Source: Candidatus Nanopelagicales bacterium
GTDB taxonomy: Bacteria; Actinomycetota; Actinomycetes; S36-B12
Reading direction: 5' to 3'
Length of the DNA stretch: 12,666 bases
Assembly: GCA_030836325.1 (NCBI GenBank)
Contig: JAURQC010000082.1
Location: 1-12,666, forward strand
In this document: piece by piece, positions 5,767-12,366 of the stretch
Numbering within the stretch: position 1 is the stretch's first letter
How the letters are laid out: each line of letters starts with the position of its first letter
The notes under the pieces: model-generated
The model's input: only the letters and a program-made list of their open reading frames with translations
Database searches by the model: none
What the model was told of the DNA's origin: nothing
Made by a program: the position numbers and the translations under genes

Positions 5767-8670
5767 CTACGCGTTGTCGTCCGGGTAACGATTGTCCGTG
5801 TAGTACGCGCGAACCTGTGGCATGACGTTGCGCATCATGAACAGCGGACGGCGCAGACCCTCGGCGTTAGGGCCGGGGCGGGTCTTGTCCATCCATGCGC
5901 GGTAGACCTCACGGGACTTGTTCGTATCGACGACAACGTCTCCGTACTTGTCTTCTTCGTGGGCCCTTTCAATGCGAACTTTCTGGTGCCAACAGTGCAT
6001 ACCGGACCAGGTATCGGGATGAACGCCGAACGCCAGGTTCTGATGCACGCCCGGGTCTTCCCAGTTGATGCGCGTGGAGTCGGCATCCTCACTGACGAAG
6101 GGCTTAATGCCTTCGACGTACCGAAGTCGCCAGCGTCCGTCATCGAGTTTTCCGACGTTCACCTTGCCGGTCACCCAACGGCTGCCGGCATCGTCGGTGG
6201 TGCGCCAGCGACCCATGTGGTGAGACAGCGCGCTGACACCTGGCCGAATACCTTCAGTAGCCCAGATACGGGCAACGAAGTAGCCGATCTCCGTGTTCAC
6301 GCGAACCATGTCTCCGGTGTCGATGCCCAGTTTCTGAGCGTCGATTGGATTCATCCACATCGGATGCTTGTTCGAGATCTCGTTCAGGTATTTCGCATTG
6401 CCCGATCGGGTATGGATCAGCGTCGGCAACCGGAAGGTCGGCACCAGCACCATCTCACCCTGCGAGTCATCAAGTTCGTGGTGGGAGACATGCGAGGTGA
6501 TGTAGCAGGGGGTGGCGTACTCGCGCCAGCCGAAGGAATCCATCGACGGTGAGAACAGCTCCAGCTTCCGTGACGGGGTCAGCCACCCGGCCACCTTCGA
6601 GCCGTCCTCGAGCTGGACGCCGACCGCGCCAGGCTCACCCACCAAGGGCTTCTGCGTCTCGGGGGTGACCGGCTTGCGCAGGACACCTTCGGCATCGAGC
6701 TCAGCACCTTCGAGTTCGGCCTCGGTGAGCGGACGCTCGTCCTGCCGATAGAGGCCATTGGCGATCTCCACGGCGCCGTACTTGCGCATGTACTCCAGCG
6801 GGGTCAACCCGAGCTTCTCCGCCTTCTCGGGAAGACCGGGGACCTGGTTGTCGAAGATCCAGCCGTAGTAATCGTCGACAGTGACTTTCTCGCCTGGGCG
6901 ACCCGGAGCTTCGTAGTACTGACGAATACCGAGTTCACCAGTGGGGTCGATGCGCCACGAGAGCTCGATCCAAAACTCCGTCTCTTCCCAGACTTCGCCC
7001 GGATTGGCGTCGCGGGTATCGCCGATCTTCTCGCCCATCTTTTCGAGTGCAACGCGACGAACAGGCTGGCGGAAGCCGAGCCACTTTCCGGCGTATTGCT
7101 CGTAGGACTGAGTGTCGTGCCGCTCGGTGCTGTGCCCGAAGGGCAGGACGTAGTCCGCCCAGACAGCGGTCTCGTTCCAGGTTGGCGTCATCGCCACATG
7201 GCAGCCCACGAGATCCTCATCAGACAGCGCCTCGATCCAACTGAAGCCGTCCGGATTCGTCCAGACCGGGTTGTAGACCCGAGTGAAGTAGGTGTCGACT
7301 TTGCCGCGGCCCTCCATCAAGAAGTGCGGAAGCAGGATCGACAACTCGTTGGTGGACATCGGGAATTCCTTCGGCCACAACAACTCGTTCCACGAGTCGT
7401 GACCGCCGGGCATGGTCGGGCCATGAGGAATGAACTTGTTCCACCCGTTGGGGCTGGTGCCGCCCTTCTTGCCCACACTGCCGGTCAGCACCGTTAAGAA
7501 GAACAGCGCACGCGCAACGGTCCATCCACCGAGGTTGCCCGCCGACGCCGCGCGCCAGGTGTGGGCCGCCATCTTGCCGCCGCAACCAGCGACGATTTCG
7601 GCTACTCGCTCCACTTGATCGACAGGAATCCGACATTCCTCCGCGGCGAACTCGAAGGTGTACTGCGCGTAGTCATCGGTGAGCGCCTGCTTGAAAGCTT
7701 CGAAATCCTCCGCCGGAAGGTTCGGATGCAGCTCGCGCATGTAGGTCTTCCAGTTGACCCACCGGTGGATATAATCCCAATCAACCTGATCGGTGCGCAT
7801 CAGGTACGAGGCGATGGCAAGCAGCAATGCCGCCTCGGTGCCGGGCCAGGTCGGCACCCACTCATCGGCGTGCGATGCCGTATTCGACAACCGCGGATCG
7901 AGGACGACGAGCTTTGCTCCACCATGAACCTTGGCGTCCATGATGCGCTGAGCATGCGGGTTGAAGTAGTGACCGGACTCCAGGTGAGCCGAGATCAAGA
8001 AGATGACGTTCGCGTTCTCATGATCGGGAGACGGGCGGTCGTATCCACCCCACACCGAATATCCGAAACGAGCCCCCGCGGAACAGATATTGGTGTGGGT
8101 GTTGTTGCCATCGACACCCCAGGTGAGGAGTACCCGCTCGATGAAACCATCTTCACCGTGACGACCAACGTGGTACATCACTTCCTTGCGGCGGTCCTCC
8201 TGGATCGCCTTGCGGATGCGGCCGGCAACATCGTCAAGGACGTCGTCCCACGAGACACGCTGGAATTTCGCCTCACCGCGCTTGCCCACCCGCTTCATCG
8301 GGTACAGGATCCGCTCGGGATCGCTCGTCTGGTTGATCGTGGCCGGGCCCTTCGCACAGTTGCGTCCACGTGATCCGGGGTGCGCCGGATTGCCTTCGAT
8401 CTTGACGACCTCTTTGGTCTCCTTGTCCACGAACGCCAGCAGACCGCAGGCAGACTCGCAGTTGAAGCACGTCGTGGGGACGAGCATGTAGTGCTTCTCG
8501 ACCTTACGCGGATGGGCCTTGGCGTCGTACATGACGACGTCGTCCCACTCCTCGACCGGTGGATAGTTCGACACGGTCTCGCGGATGCGTAACCCATAGT
8601 GCTCGGGGTTGTCCGGTCCCACCGGCGAGGCCGCGGGGCGGTGCATGGTCTCCGGATCACGAGGAGTCAT
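5767..8670 (-). CDS. Molybdopterin oxidoreductase catalytic subunit (SoeA/PsrA/PhsA-like)
   Basis: 967 residues, typical for catalytic subunits of the DMSO-reductase superfamily. Residues 68-105 hold the [4Fe-4S] motif (C68-x2-C71-x3-C75-x29-C105, 'CFNCESACG' ... 'NCAKG'). 'NTHTNICSAGARFGY' places Cys196 as the likely molybdenum ligand. The bis-MGD-binding core follows, and a C-terminal dinucleotide-binding domain starts near 'RSGNAKYLNEISNKHPMWMN' and runs to 'SALSHHMGRW'. No Tat or Sec signal is seen at the N-terminus, so the enzyme should work in the cytoplasm, as does sulfite dehydrogenase SoeA and unlike exported PsrA/PhsA. It is the last gene of the dsrE2-tusA-FeS/NrfD operon, 73 bases behind the membrane subunit, with GGAAGG 10 bases before ATG. 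From context it most likely oxidises sulfite. A thiosulfate, polysulfide or organosulfur substrate, or the reductive direction, cannot be excluded. Confidence 0.88.
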   Translation of the reverse strand: MTPRDPETMHRPAASPVGPDNPEHYGLRIRETVSNYPPVEEWDDVVMYDAKAHPRKVEKHYMLVPTTCFNCESACGLLAFVDKETKEVVKIEGNPAHPGSRGRNCAKGPATINQTSDPERILYPMKRVGKRGEAKFQRVSWDDVLDDVAGRIRKAIQEDRRKEVMYHVGRHGEDGFIERVLLTWGVDGNNTHTNICSAGARFGYSVWGGYDRPSPDHENANVIFLISAHLESGHYFNPHAQRIMDAKVHGGAKLVVLDPRLSNTASHADEWVPTWPGTEAALLLAIASYLMRTDQVDWDYIHRWVNWKTYMRELHPNLPAEDFEAFKQALTDDYAQYTFEFAAEECRIPVDQVERVAEIVAGCGGKMAAHTWRAASAGNLGGWTVARALFFLTVLTGSVGKKGGTSPNGWNKFIPHGPTMPGGHDSWNELLWPKEFPMSTNELSILLPHFLMEGRGKVDTYFTRVYNPVWTNPDGFSWIEALSDEDLVGCHVAMTPTWNETAVWADYVLPFGHSTERHDTQSYEQYAGKWLGFRQPVRRVALEKMGEKIGDTRDANPGEVWEETEFWIELSWRIDPTGELGIRQYYEAPGRPGEKVTVDDYYGWIFDNQVPGLPEKAEKLGLTPLEYMRKYGAVEIANGLYRQDERPLTEAELEGAELDAEGVLRKPVTPETQKPLVGEPGAVGVQLEDGSKVAGWLTPSRKLELFSPSMDSFGWREYATPCYITSHVSHHELDDSQGEMVLVPTFRLPTLIHTRSGNAKYLNEISNKHPMWMNPIDAQKLGIDTGDMVRVNTEIGYFVARIWATEGIRPGVSALSHHMGRWRTTDDAGSRWVTGKVNVGKLDDGRWRLRYVEGIKPFVSEDADSTRINWEDPGVHQNLAFGVHPDTWSGMHCWHQKVRIERAHEEDKYGDVVVDTNKSREVYRAWMDKTRPGPNAEGLRRPLFMMRNVMPQVRAYYTDNRYPDDNA

Positions 8671-8743
8671 CGGATTCGTGCCTTCCGTTCGGTTGTTGCA
8701 ACGACGTGCGGTTTTGGTTGGTCGGGCCTTCGGCTCTCAGTTT

Positions 8744-10285
8744 CTACGAAAGCGGCGGATCCTGCGCGGCCATAACGAACACCCTCTCGTGGAGGACGAG
8801 CGCCGGCTGGACGAGCAATCCGGCCAGAGCGGCGAACACCACAGCACCACCGAGGGCTGCGGGGAGCGCCACGAGCGCACCGAGAATCGACAGCAGGATC
8901 GAGCCACCCCAGAACTGGGCGCGGTAACGCCCGTGGGTGATCGCGTGGGCCGCGATCTCCGCGTTCCGGGTGGCGTGGGTTCCGCCAAATTCCACGGCCG
9001 TGATCAGCAGGTGTGCGACGACGCCCACGATCAGCGCCCACGCCAACCACTGCATGGTCGCAGCGTCGGTACCGATGACCAGGCCGACGACGAGCAAAGC
9101 GCCCGAGCCAACCATGACGGCCTGTGCCAGCAGATGCCAGAACAGCACGGGAGACTGCCACAGGTCGCGACCCTCGGCCTGACCGAACAGGAAGGCCGTG
9201 TAGCCAGCGACCATGGCACCGGCGGGAATAGCGATCCACGCGAGCCAGGTCAGCCACTCGGTGAAATTCGCGATTCCGAGAACGTCGGCAGCTCCAATGA
9301 GGAACCAGACACCACCGAGAGCGGCACCGATTCCCAGGAAGATGCCGCCGATGGCCAACCACGACCTCTTATTGATCATCCGCGGATCGAGTAGGTAGAT
9401 GAAGCGCTTGGGCTGCTTCAGGTCCCAAATCAGCAGGACGGCGGTGATCGCCAAAAACGCCTCGGTCAGGAACGGGGCCACCGTGCTCACCAGCGCGCTG
9501 GTATCGCCCAGGAGCAGAACCATGAGGCCGGCAAGGGCCAAGGACCCGGCAGCGATCGACTTGGTCCAGAGGTAGGTCCACACCTTCCAACCCCAGGGAC
9601 GGGGGTGCGAGGTATTGAGGGTTAGCCGCGCGTTGCTCAGCGGATCGCCCGGTAGTTCGGCCGCCGTTTCCAAGCGCAACGGATCGGCGTTGGCCCAGAG
9701 GTACGTGCCGTCTACCGGAGCCGCCAACGGATCGAGCACCGTCTGGTCTGCACCGACGTAGTAGGTGTTGGGGCGCGTGCCCTGTTCGGGTGTGCGCACG
9801 TTCACCGGCTGAATACTCAGGAACTTGCTGATGCCGCTCGTGGGATCGTCAATGTCCCCCATCCAGATGGACTCGGTCGGACATACCTGGACGCACGCCG
9901 GCTCGAGTCCCTGGTCGATGCGATGGGCACAGAAGTTGCACTTGGCTGCTGTATTCGTGTTCGCGTCGATGTAGATGGCGTCGTACGGGCAGGCCTGCAT
10001 GCACATCTTGCAGCCAATGCACCGTTCATTATCGAAGTCGACGATGCCGTCCGGACGAATAAAGAGGGCCTCGGTAGGACAGCCCTTCACGCAAGGAGCG
10101 TCGGTGCAGTGGTTGCACCGCATGACACCCATCTCGCGAGTGGTGTTGGGGTACTCGCCTTTGTCGACGTACTTGACCCAGGTGCGGAACTGTCCTACCG
10201 GTACATCATGTTCTGTCTTGCACGCAACTGTGCAGGCGTGGCAGCCAATGCAGGTGCGCTGATCAATGGCGAAGCCGTAGCGCAC
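8744..10285 (-). CDS. Fused four-cluster ferredoxin / NrfD-type membrane subunit (SoeB-SoeC-like fusion)
   Basis: 513 residues from GTG 10283-10285, 4 bases after the tusA stop; AGAAG 7 bases upstream overlaps the end of tusA. Residues 1-140 are a DmsB/PsrB-type ferredoxin with sixteen cysteines in four groups (12,15,18,22; 57,60,65,69; 89,92,95,99; 116,119,131,135), enough for four [4Fe-4S] clusters. A linker (~140-230) leads into about eight transmembrane helices from 'WKVWTYLWTKSIAAGSLAL' (~234) to the end, containing the NrfD/PsrC hallmark 'IWDLKQPKRFIYLL'. Role: it carries electrons between the molybdoenzyme and the quinone pool while anchoring it to the inner face of the membrane. These are usually two proteins; here one chain does both. 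An in-frame ATG at 10393 lies inside tusA and adds residues unlike the family, so the GTG is preferred. Confidence 0.88.
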   Translation of the reverse strand: MRYGFAIDQRTCIGCHACTVACKTEHDVPVGQFRTWVKYVDKGEYPNTTREMGVMRCNHCTDAPCVKGCPTEALFIRPDGIVDFDNERCIGCKMCMQACPYDAIYIDANTNTAAKCNFCAHRIDQGLEPACVQVCPTESIWMGDIDDPTSGISKFLSIQPVNVRTPEQGTRPNTYYVGADQTVLDPLAAPVDGTYLWANADPLRLETAAELPGDPLSNARLTLNTSHPRPWGWKVWTYLWTKSIAAGSLALAGLMVLLLGDTSALVSTVAPFLTEAFLAITAVLLIWDLKQPKRFIYLLDPRMINKRSWLAIGGIFLGIGAALGGVWFLIGAADVLGIANFTEWLTWLAWIAIPAGAMVAGYTAFLFGQAEGRDLWQSPVLFWHLLAQAVMVGSGALLVVGLVIGTDAATMQWLAWALIVGVVAHLLITAVEFGGTHATRNAEIAAHAITHGRYRAQFWGGSILLSILGALVALPAALGGAVVFAALAGLLVQPALVLHERVFVMAAQDPPLS

Positions 10286-10289
10286 GCAA

Positions 10290-10520
10290 TCACTTCTTTC
10301 GCACGAGGAAGCGAAGGACTTCACCGTCTTCGCTTGACTCGACGAGTTCGTTGCCGGTCTGATCGACCCAGGCCGGAATGTCAGAGCGGGCACCGTTGTC
10401 GGTGGCCTCGATCAACATCGTCTCGCCCGGCTGGAGTTCCTTGGCTGCCTTGGCGGTCATCAGAACGGGCATTGGGCACGTTTGACCCTTGGCGTCAACA
10501 GTGGTTGTTGCGTCTTCCAT
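10290..10520 (-). CDS. tusA: Sulfur carrier protein TusA
   Basis: 76 residues, the normal size of TusA/SirA proteins. It begins with the hallmark 'VDAKGQTCPMPVLMTAKAAK', in which Cys15 of the CPxP motif carries the persulfide, and continues with the family's 'ELQPGETMLIEATDNGA...DIPAW' fold. By family knowledge it accepts sulfane sulfur from a rhodanese or cysteine desulfurase and passes it to DsrE-type proteins or sulfur-oxidising enzymes in the cytoplasm. AGGAAGG lies 8 bases before the ATG. It is 13 bases after the dsrE2-like stop and 4 bases before the FeS/NrfD start, so it sits inside one operon with a membrane molybdoenzyme. That points to dissimilatory sulfur transfer rather than tRNA thiolation. 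Confidence 0.93.
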   Translation of the reverse strand: MEDATTTVDAKGQTCPMPVLMTAKAAKELQPGETMLIEATDNGARSDIPAWVDQTGNELVESSEDGEVLRFLVRKK

Positions 10521-10533
10521 CGGTGGATCCTTC

Positions 10534-11034
10534 CTAGATAAACAGGCTGATGTTGGAGTTGGACATCTTCTTCAGCGCGGTGGCCGCGCCGACGGGGTCG
10601 CCGAGGCCGTCCACCATCTGATCCCCCTCGATGCCGAGAAGGTCCATGGTCATCTGGCACGGCCACATGTTCACGCCCATGTCCTTGGCGATCGCGAAGA
10701 GATCCTCCGGGGGCATCAGGTTGTTCTTTTTCGCGACCTTGCGCATCATCCAGCTGCCCATGCCACCCATGTTGAGCTTGCTGAGCTTGGCCTTCTTCAT
10801 ACCAGGGGCGTTCATGCCAGCAAGCATTTTGGTCATGGCGTCGTAGCCGGTGATGCGGACGTCGTCTTTCACCAGCGGGAAGAGTCCCCAGAAGGTGTAG
10901 AAGACGGTCACGTCCATGCCGTTCGCCGCAGCGGTCGAACTCAGGATCATCGTGGGCCAGAGTTTGTCGAGGTCACCGCTGAAGGCGATGATCGTCATCG
11001 ACTCAGGCTCGGTGTTCATGGGTGTGTTTGTCAT
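10534..11034 (-). CDS. DsrE2-like sulfurtransferase (DsrE/DsrF/DrsH-like family)
   Basis: 166 residues. 'STAAANGMDVTVFYTFWGL' (33-51), a Met/Lys-rich loop (~70-107, including 'KLNMGGMGSWMM'), 'DLFAIAKDMGVNMWPCQMTM' (111-130) and 'SNISLFI' at the C-terminus are the family pattern. Cys126 in 'PCQMTMDLLGI' is the only cysteine and the expected persulfide carrier. In sulfur oxidisers, DsrE2 is commonly encoded beside tusA and a rhodanese and exchanges sulfane sulfur with TusA. GGAGGA 6 bases before ATG 11032-11034 is a strong start, and this is the first gene of the leftward operon, transcribed from the divergent region 11035-11210. Some family members have N-terminal membrane helices; none is evident here, so it is probably soluble. 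Confidence 0.88.
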   Translation of the reverse strand: MTNTPMNTEPESMTIIAFSGDLDKLWPTMILSSTAAANGMDVTVFYTFWGLFPLVKDDVRITGYDAMTKMLAGMNAPGMKKAKLSKLNMGGMGSWMMRKVAKKNNLMPPEDLFAIAKDMGVNMWPCQMTMDLLGIEGDQMVDGLGDPVGAATALKKMSNSNISLFI

Positions 11035-11058
11035 GGGATCTCCTCCGTGTCTAGGGCG

Positions 11059-11087
11059 ACGGTAGATGTCCGGACACCCCCAGGCAA
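11059..11087 (-). promoter_or_regulatory. Possible promoter of the dsrE2 operon
   Basis: On the minus strand, TTGCCT (11082-11087) and TACCGT (11059-11064) are separated by 17 bases and placed about 25 bases before the ATG. Agreement with the -35 box is fair and with the -10 box weak, so this is tentative. Confidence 0.3.
11067..11076. repeat. 10-base perfect palindrome TGTCCGGACA
   Basis: A perfect inverted repeat lying between the proposed -35 and -10 boxes of the leftward operon, a usual place for a repressor site. Confidence 0.45.
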
Positions 11088-11090
11088 GGG

Positions 11091-11130
11091 TTTCGGAGTA
11101 TTTCCCGAAAAATTCCGGGAATTGCTTCCC
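11091..11130. promoter_or_regulatory. Cluster of overlapping inverted repeats, candidate operator
   Basis: Three inverted repeats interlock. TTTCGG (11091-11096) pairs with CCGAAA (11105-11110). TTCCCG (11102-11107) pairs with CGGGAA (11116-11121). GGGAA (11117-11121) pairs with TTCCC (11126-11130). The first two have 6-base arms and an identical 8-base gap, and they share bases, as do the second and third. The block sits upstream of both operons and overlaps the possible -35 box of the rightward one. Confidence 0.5.
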
Positions 11131-11151
11131 TCAGACACATGAGCGTATTAG
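11122..11151 (+). promoter_or_regulatory. Possible promoter of the rhodanese-dioxygenase/arsR operon
   Basis: TTGCTT (11122-11127) and TATTAG (11146-11151) are 18 bases apart and about 60 bases upstream of the ATG. Matches to the consensus are partial. The -35 element overlaps the last inverted repeat, and AGCGT occurs twice (11142-11146 and 11150-11154) around the -10 element. Confidence 0.3.
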
Positions 11152-11156
11152 CGTCT

Positions 11157-11174
11157 GCGCATATGCCAATGCGC
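11157..11174. repeat. Inverted repeat GCGCAT-6-ATGCGC
   Basis: Two 6-base arms (11157-11162 and 11169-11174) with a 6-base gap, in the leader of the rightward operon. It could be a second operator half-pair or a weak RNA hairpin. Confidence 0.35.
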
Positions 11175-11198
11175 CCGGATAACCGATAGCCAGCGCCC

Positions 11199-11204
11199 AG
11201 GAGG
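11199..11204 (+). promoter_or_regulatory. Ribosome binding site deciding the ATG at 11211
   Basis: AGGAGG ends at 11204, directly against a TTG at 11205 that would otherwise extend the frame by two codons. Spacing to the ATG at 11211 is 6 bases, which is ideal, so the ATG is the start. Confidence 0.85.
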
Positions 11205-11210
11205 TTGGAA

Positions 11211-12341
11211 ATGCCCGGAAGTGTCACCCCCCGAGAGCTATACGACGGGATCGCCGAGGGGACCATCCCGTTCATCCTGGACGTGCGCAACCAGGATGAG
11301 TTCGCGGCCTGGCAGGTCGAGGGAACCAAGCCGGTGGATACCAAGAACGTGCCGATCTGGATGGCCGTCGAGGACCTGGATTCCTTGGTCCCCGAAGTGC
11401 CGCAGCAGTCGGTAGTCGTGTGCGCTCATGGCAACGGCAGTGCGCTGTTGCTGGACATGCTTGCCGAGGCCGGGGTTGAAGCCCGCAACCTGGAAGGTGG
11501 CACGGCAGCGTGGGCCGAGTTGCTCGTCCCCATGCCGCTGAAATGCCTACCTGAGGGAGTCATCGGTTGGCAGATCCTTCGCCCGTCCAAGGCATGCCTG
11601 TCCTACATGATCGGGGTACCCGGCAAGGACGCGATCGTGGTCGATCCCGCCCGCTACCCCGATCCCTACATCGAACTCGCCGCATCCGAGGGCATGACCA
11701 TCACCCACGTCATCGACACCCACGTGCACGCCGATCACATCAGCGGTGGCCCCGAACTGGCCGAGAAGGTTGGAGCCGAGTACCACCTGCCTTTGGAAGA
11801 CGCGGGCGGTTCGATCCCCTGGCCCAACACACCGCTGGAAGACGGAACCGAAATCGACCTCGGTGGGCACACGGTCGCGACCTTCGCCATCAAGATGCCC
11901 GGCCACACTCCGGGAACCACCTGCGTTCACATCCCCGGTCACCTGCTGCTCACCGGCGACACCGTGTTCGTCCGCGGTGTGGGACGCCCGGACTTGACCG
12001 GCAAGGCTGATGAACTCGCTCGCGAGTTGTTCTACACCGTCAACGAGAAGTTGCGCCCGCTAGATTCCAACACAATCGTTTTGCCAGCGCACTGGTCCAC
12101 GGTCGACGAGATGGGCGATGACGGCATGGTCAAGACCACGCTGGGACAGGTCTTCGAATCGACTCTGTTGAACGAAGAGGACCTGGTGAAGTTCGTGGAG
12201 GAGATTGTCGGCACGCTGCCGAGTGCACCGGACTTCTACGACACCATCCGCGAGGTCAACTCCGGTAAGCAGGTGTCGGCTGACGAGATCGAAACTCTCG
12301 AGATCGGCAAGAACCAATGCGCTGCATCTAATACTGTTTAG
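11211..12341 (+). CDS. Rhodanese-persulfide dioxygenase fusion (ETHE1-like)
   Basis: 376 residues, two domains. Residues 1-105 are a rhodanese: 'ILDVRNQDEF' (22-31), the active-site loop 'CAHGNGS' with Cys71, and 'NLEGGTAAW' (93-101). Residues ~118-320 are a metallo-beta-lactamase-fold persulfide dioxygenase: 'HVHADH' (171-176), 'GHTPGTT' with His232, 'GDTVFVRGVGRPDL' with Asp250, and 'PAHW' with His294. His232 and Asp250 sit where ETHE1 binds iron, and 'GRPDL' is typical of that family rather than of glyoxalase II. Expected reactions: the rhodanese moves sulfane sulfur between thiosulfate or persulfide and a thiol, and the dioxygenase oxidises the persulfide with O2 to sulfite. In better-known fusions the dioxygenase comes first; here the rhodanese is N-terminal. 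A ~55-residue C-terminal extension ends with Cys370. It is divergent from the dsrE2 operon and 25 bases ahead of the arsR gene. Confidence 0.9.
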   Translation: MPGSVTPRELYDGIAEGTIPFILDVRNQDEFAAWQVEGTKPVDTKNVPIWMAVEDLDSLVPEVPQQSVVVCAHGNGSALLLDMLAEAGVEARNLEGGTAAWAELLVPMPLKCLPEGVIGWQILRPSKACLSYMIGVPGKDAIVVDPARYPDPYIELAASEGMTITHVIDTHVHADHISGGPELAEKVGAEYHLPLEDAGGSIPWPNTPLEDGTEIDLGGHTVATFAIKMPGHTPGTTCVHIPGHLLLTGDTVFVRGVGRPDLTGKADELARELFYTVNEKLRPLDSNTIVLPAHWSTVDEMGDDGMVKTTLGQVFESTLLNEEDLVKFVEEIVGTLPSAPDFYDTIREVNSGKQVSADEIETLEIGKNQCAASNTV

Positions 12342-12366
12342 TCAAATCTCACAGGGACTAGGAACT

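Larger units (their letters stand above)
11035..11210. promoter_or_regulatory. Divergent promoter region of the sulfur locus
   Basis: These 176 bases separate the leftward dsrE2-tusA operon from the rightward rhodanese-dioxygenase/arsR operon and are the only place in the locus where genes diverge. The centre (11091-11130) is locally AT-richer and densely palindromic, and further inverted repeats lie on each side. No protein-coding reading is convincing here. A shared operator controlling both operons, probably bound by the ArsR-type protein encoded at 12367, is the natural inference. Confidence 0.75.

Noticed and set aside
5764..6552. A 262-codon open frame on the plus strand.
   Set aside because: It is antisense to the well-supported molybdoenzyme gene and has no recognisable domain; GC-rich coding DNA gives such shadows.
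7561..8373. A 270-codon plus-strand open frame.
   Set aside because: Antisense to the molybdoenzyme core, with no motif and no ribosome site noted.
8570..8670. A Tat signal on the molybdoenzyme.
   Set aside because: The N-terminus has no twin arginine followed by a hydrophobic stretch; the first conserved feature is the Cys cluster at residue 68, so a cytoplasmic location is more likely.
8609..9394. A 261-codon plus-strand open frame rich in Gln, Asp and Arg.
   Set aside because: Antisense to the NrfD membrane helices. Its odd composition is what the complement of hydrophobic codons produces.
10286..10393. ATG start at 10393 for the ferredoxin/NrfD fusion.
   Set aside because: It would lie inside tusA and add 36 residues unlike the family. 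The GTG at 10285 begins right before the first cluster motif.
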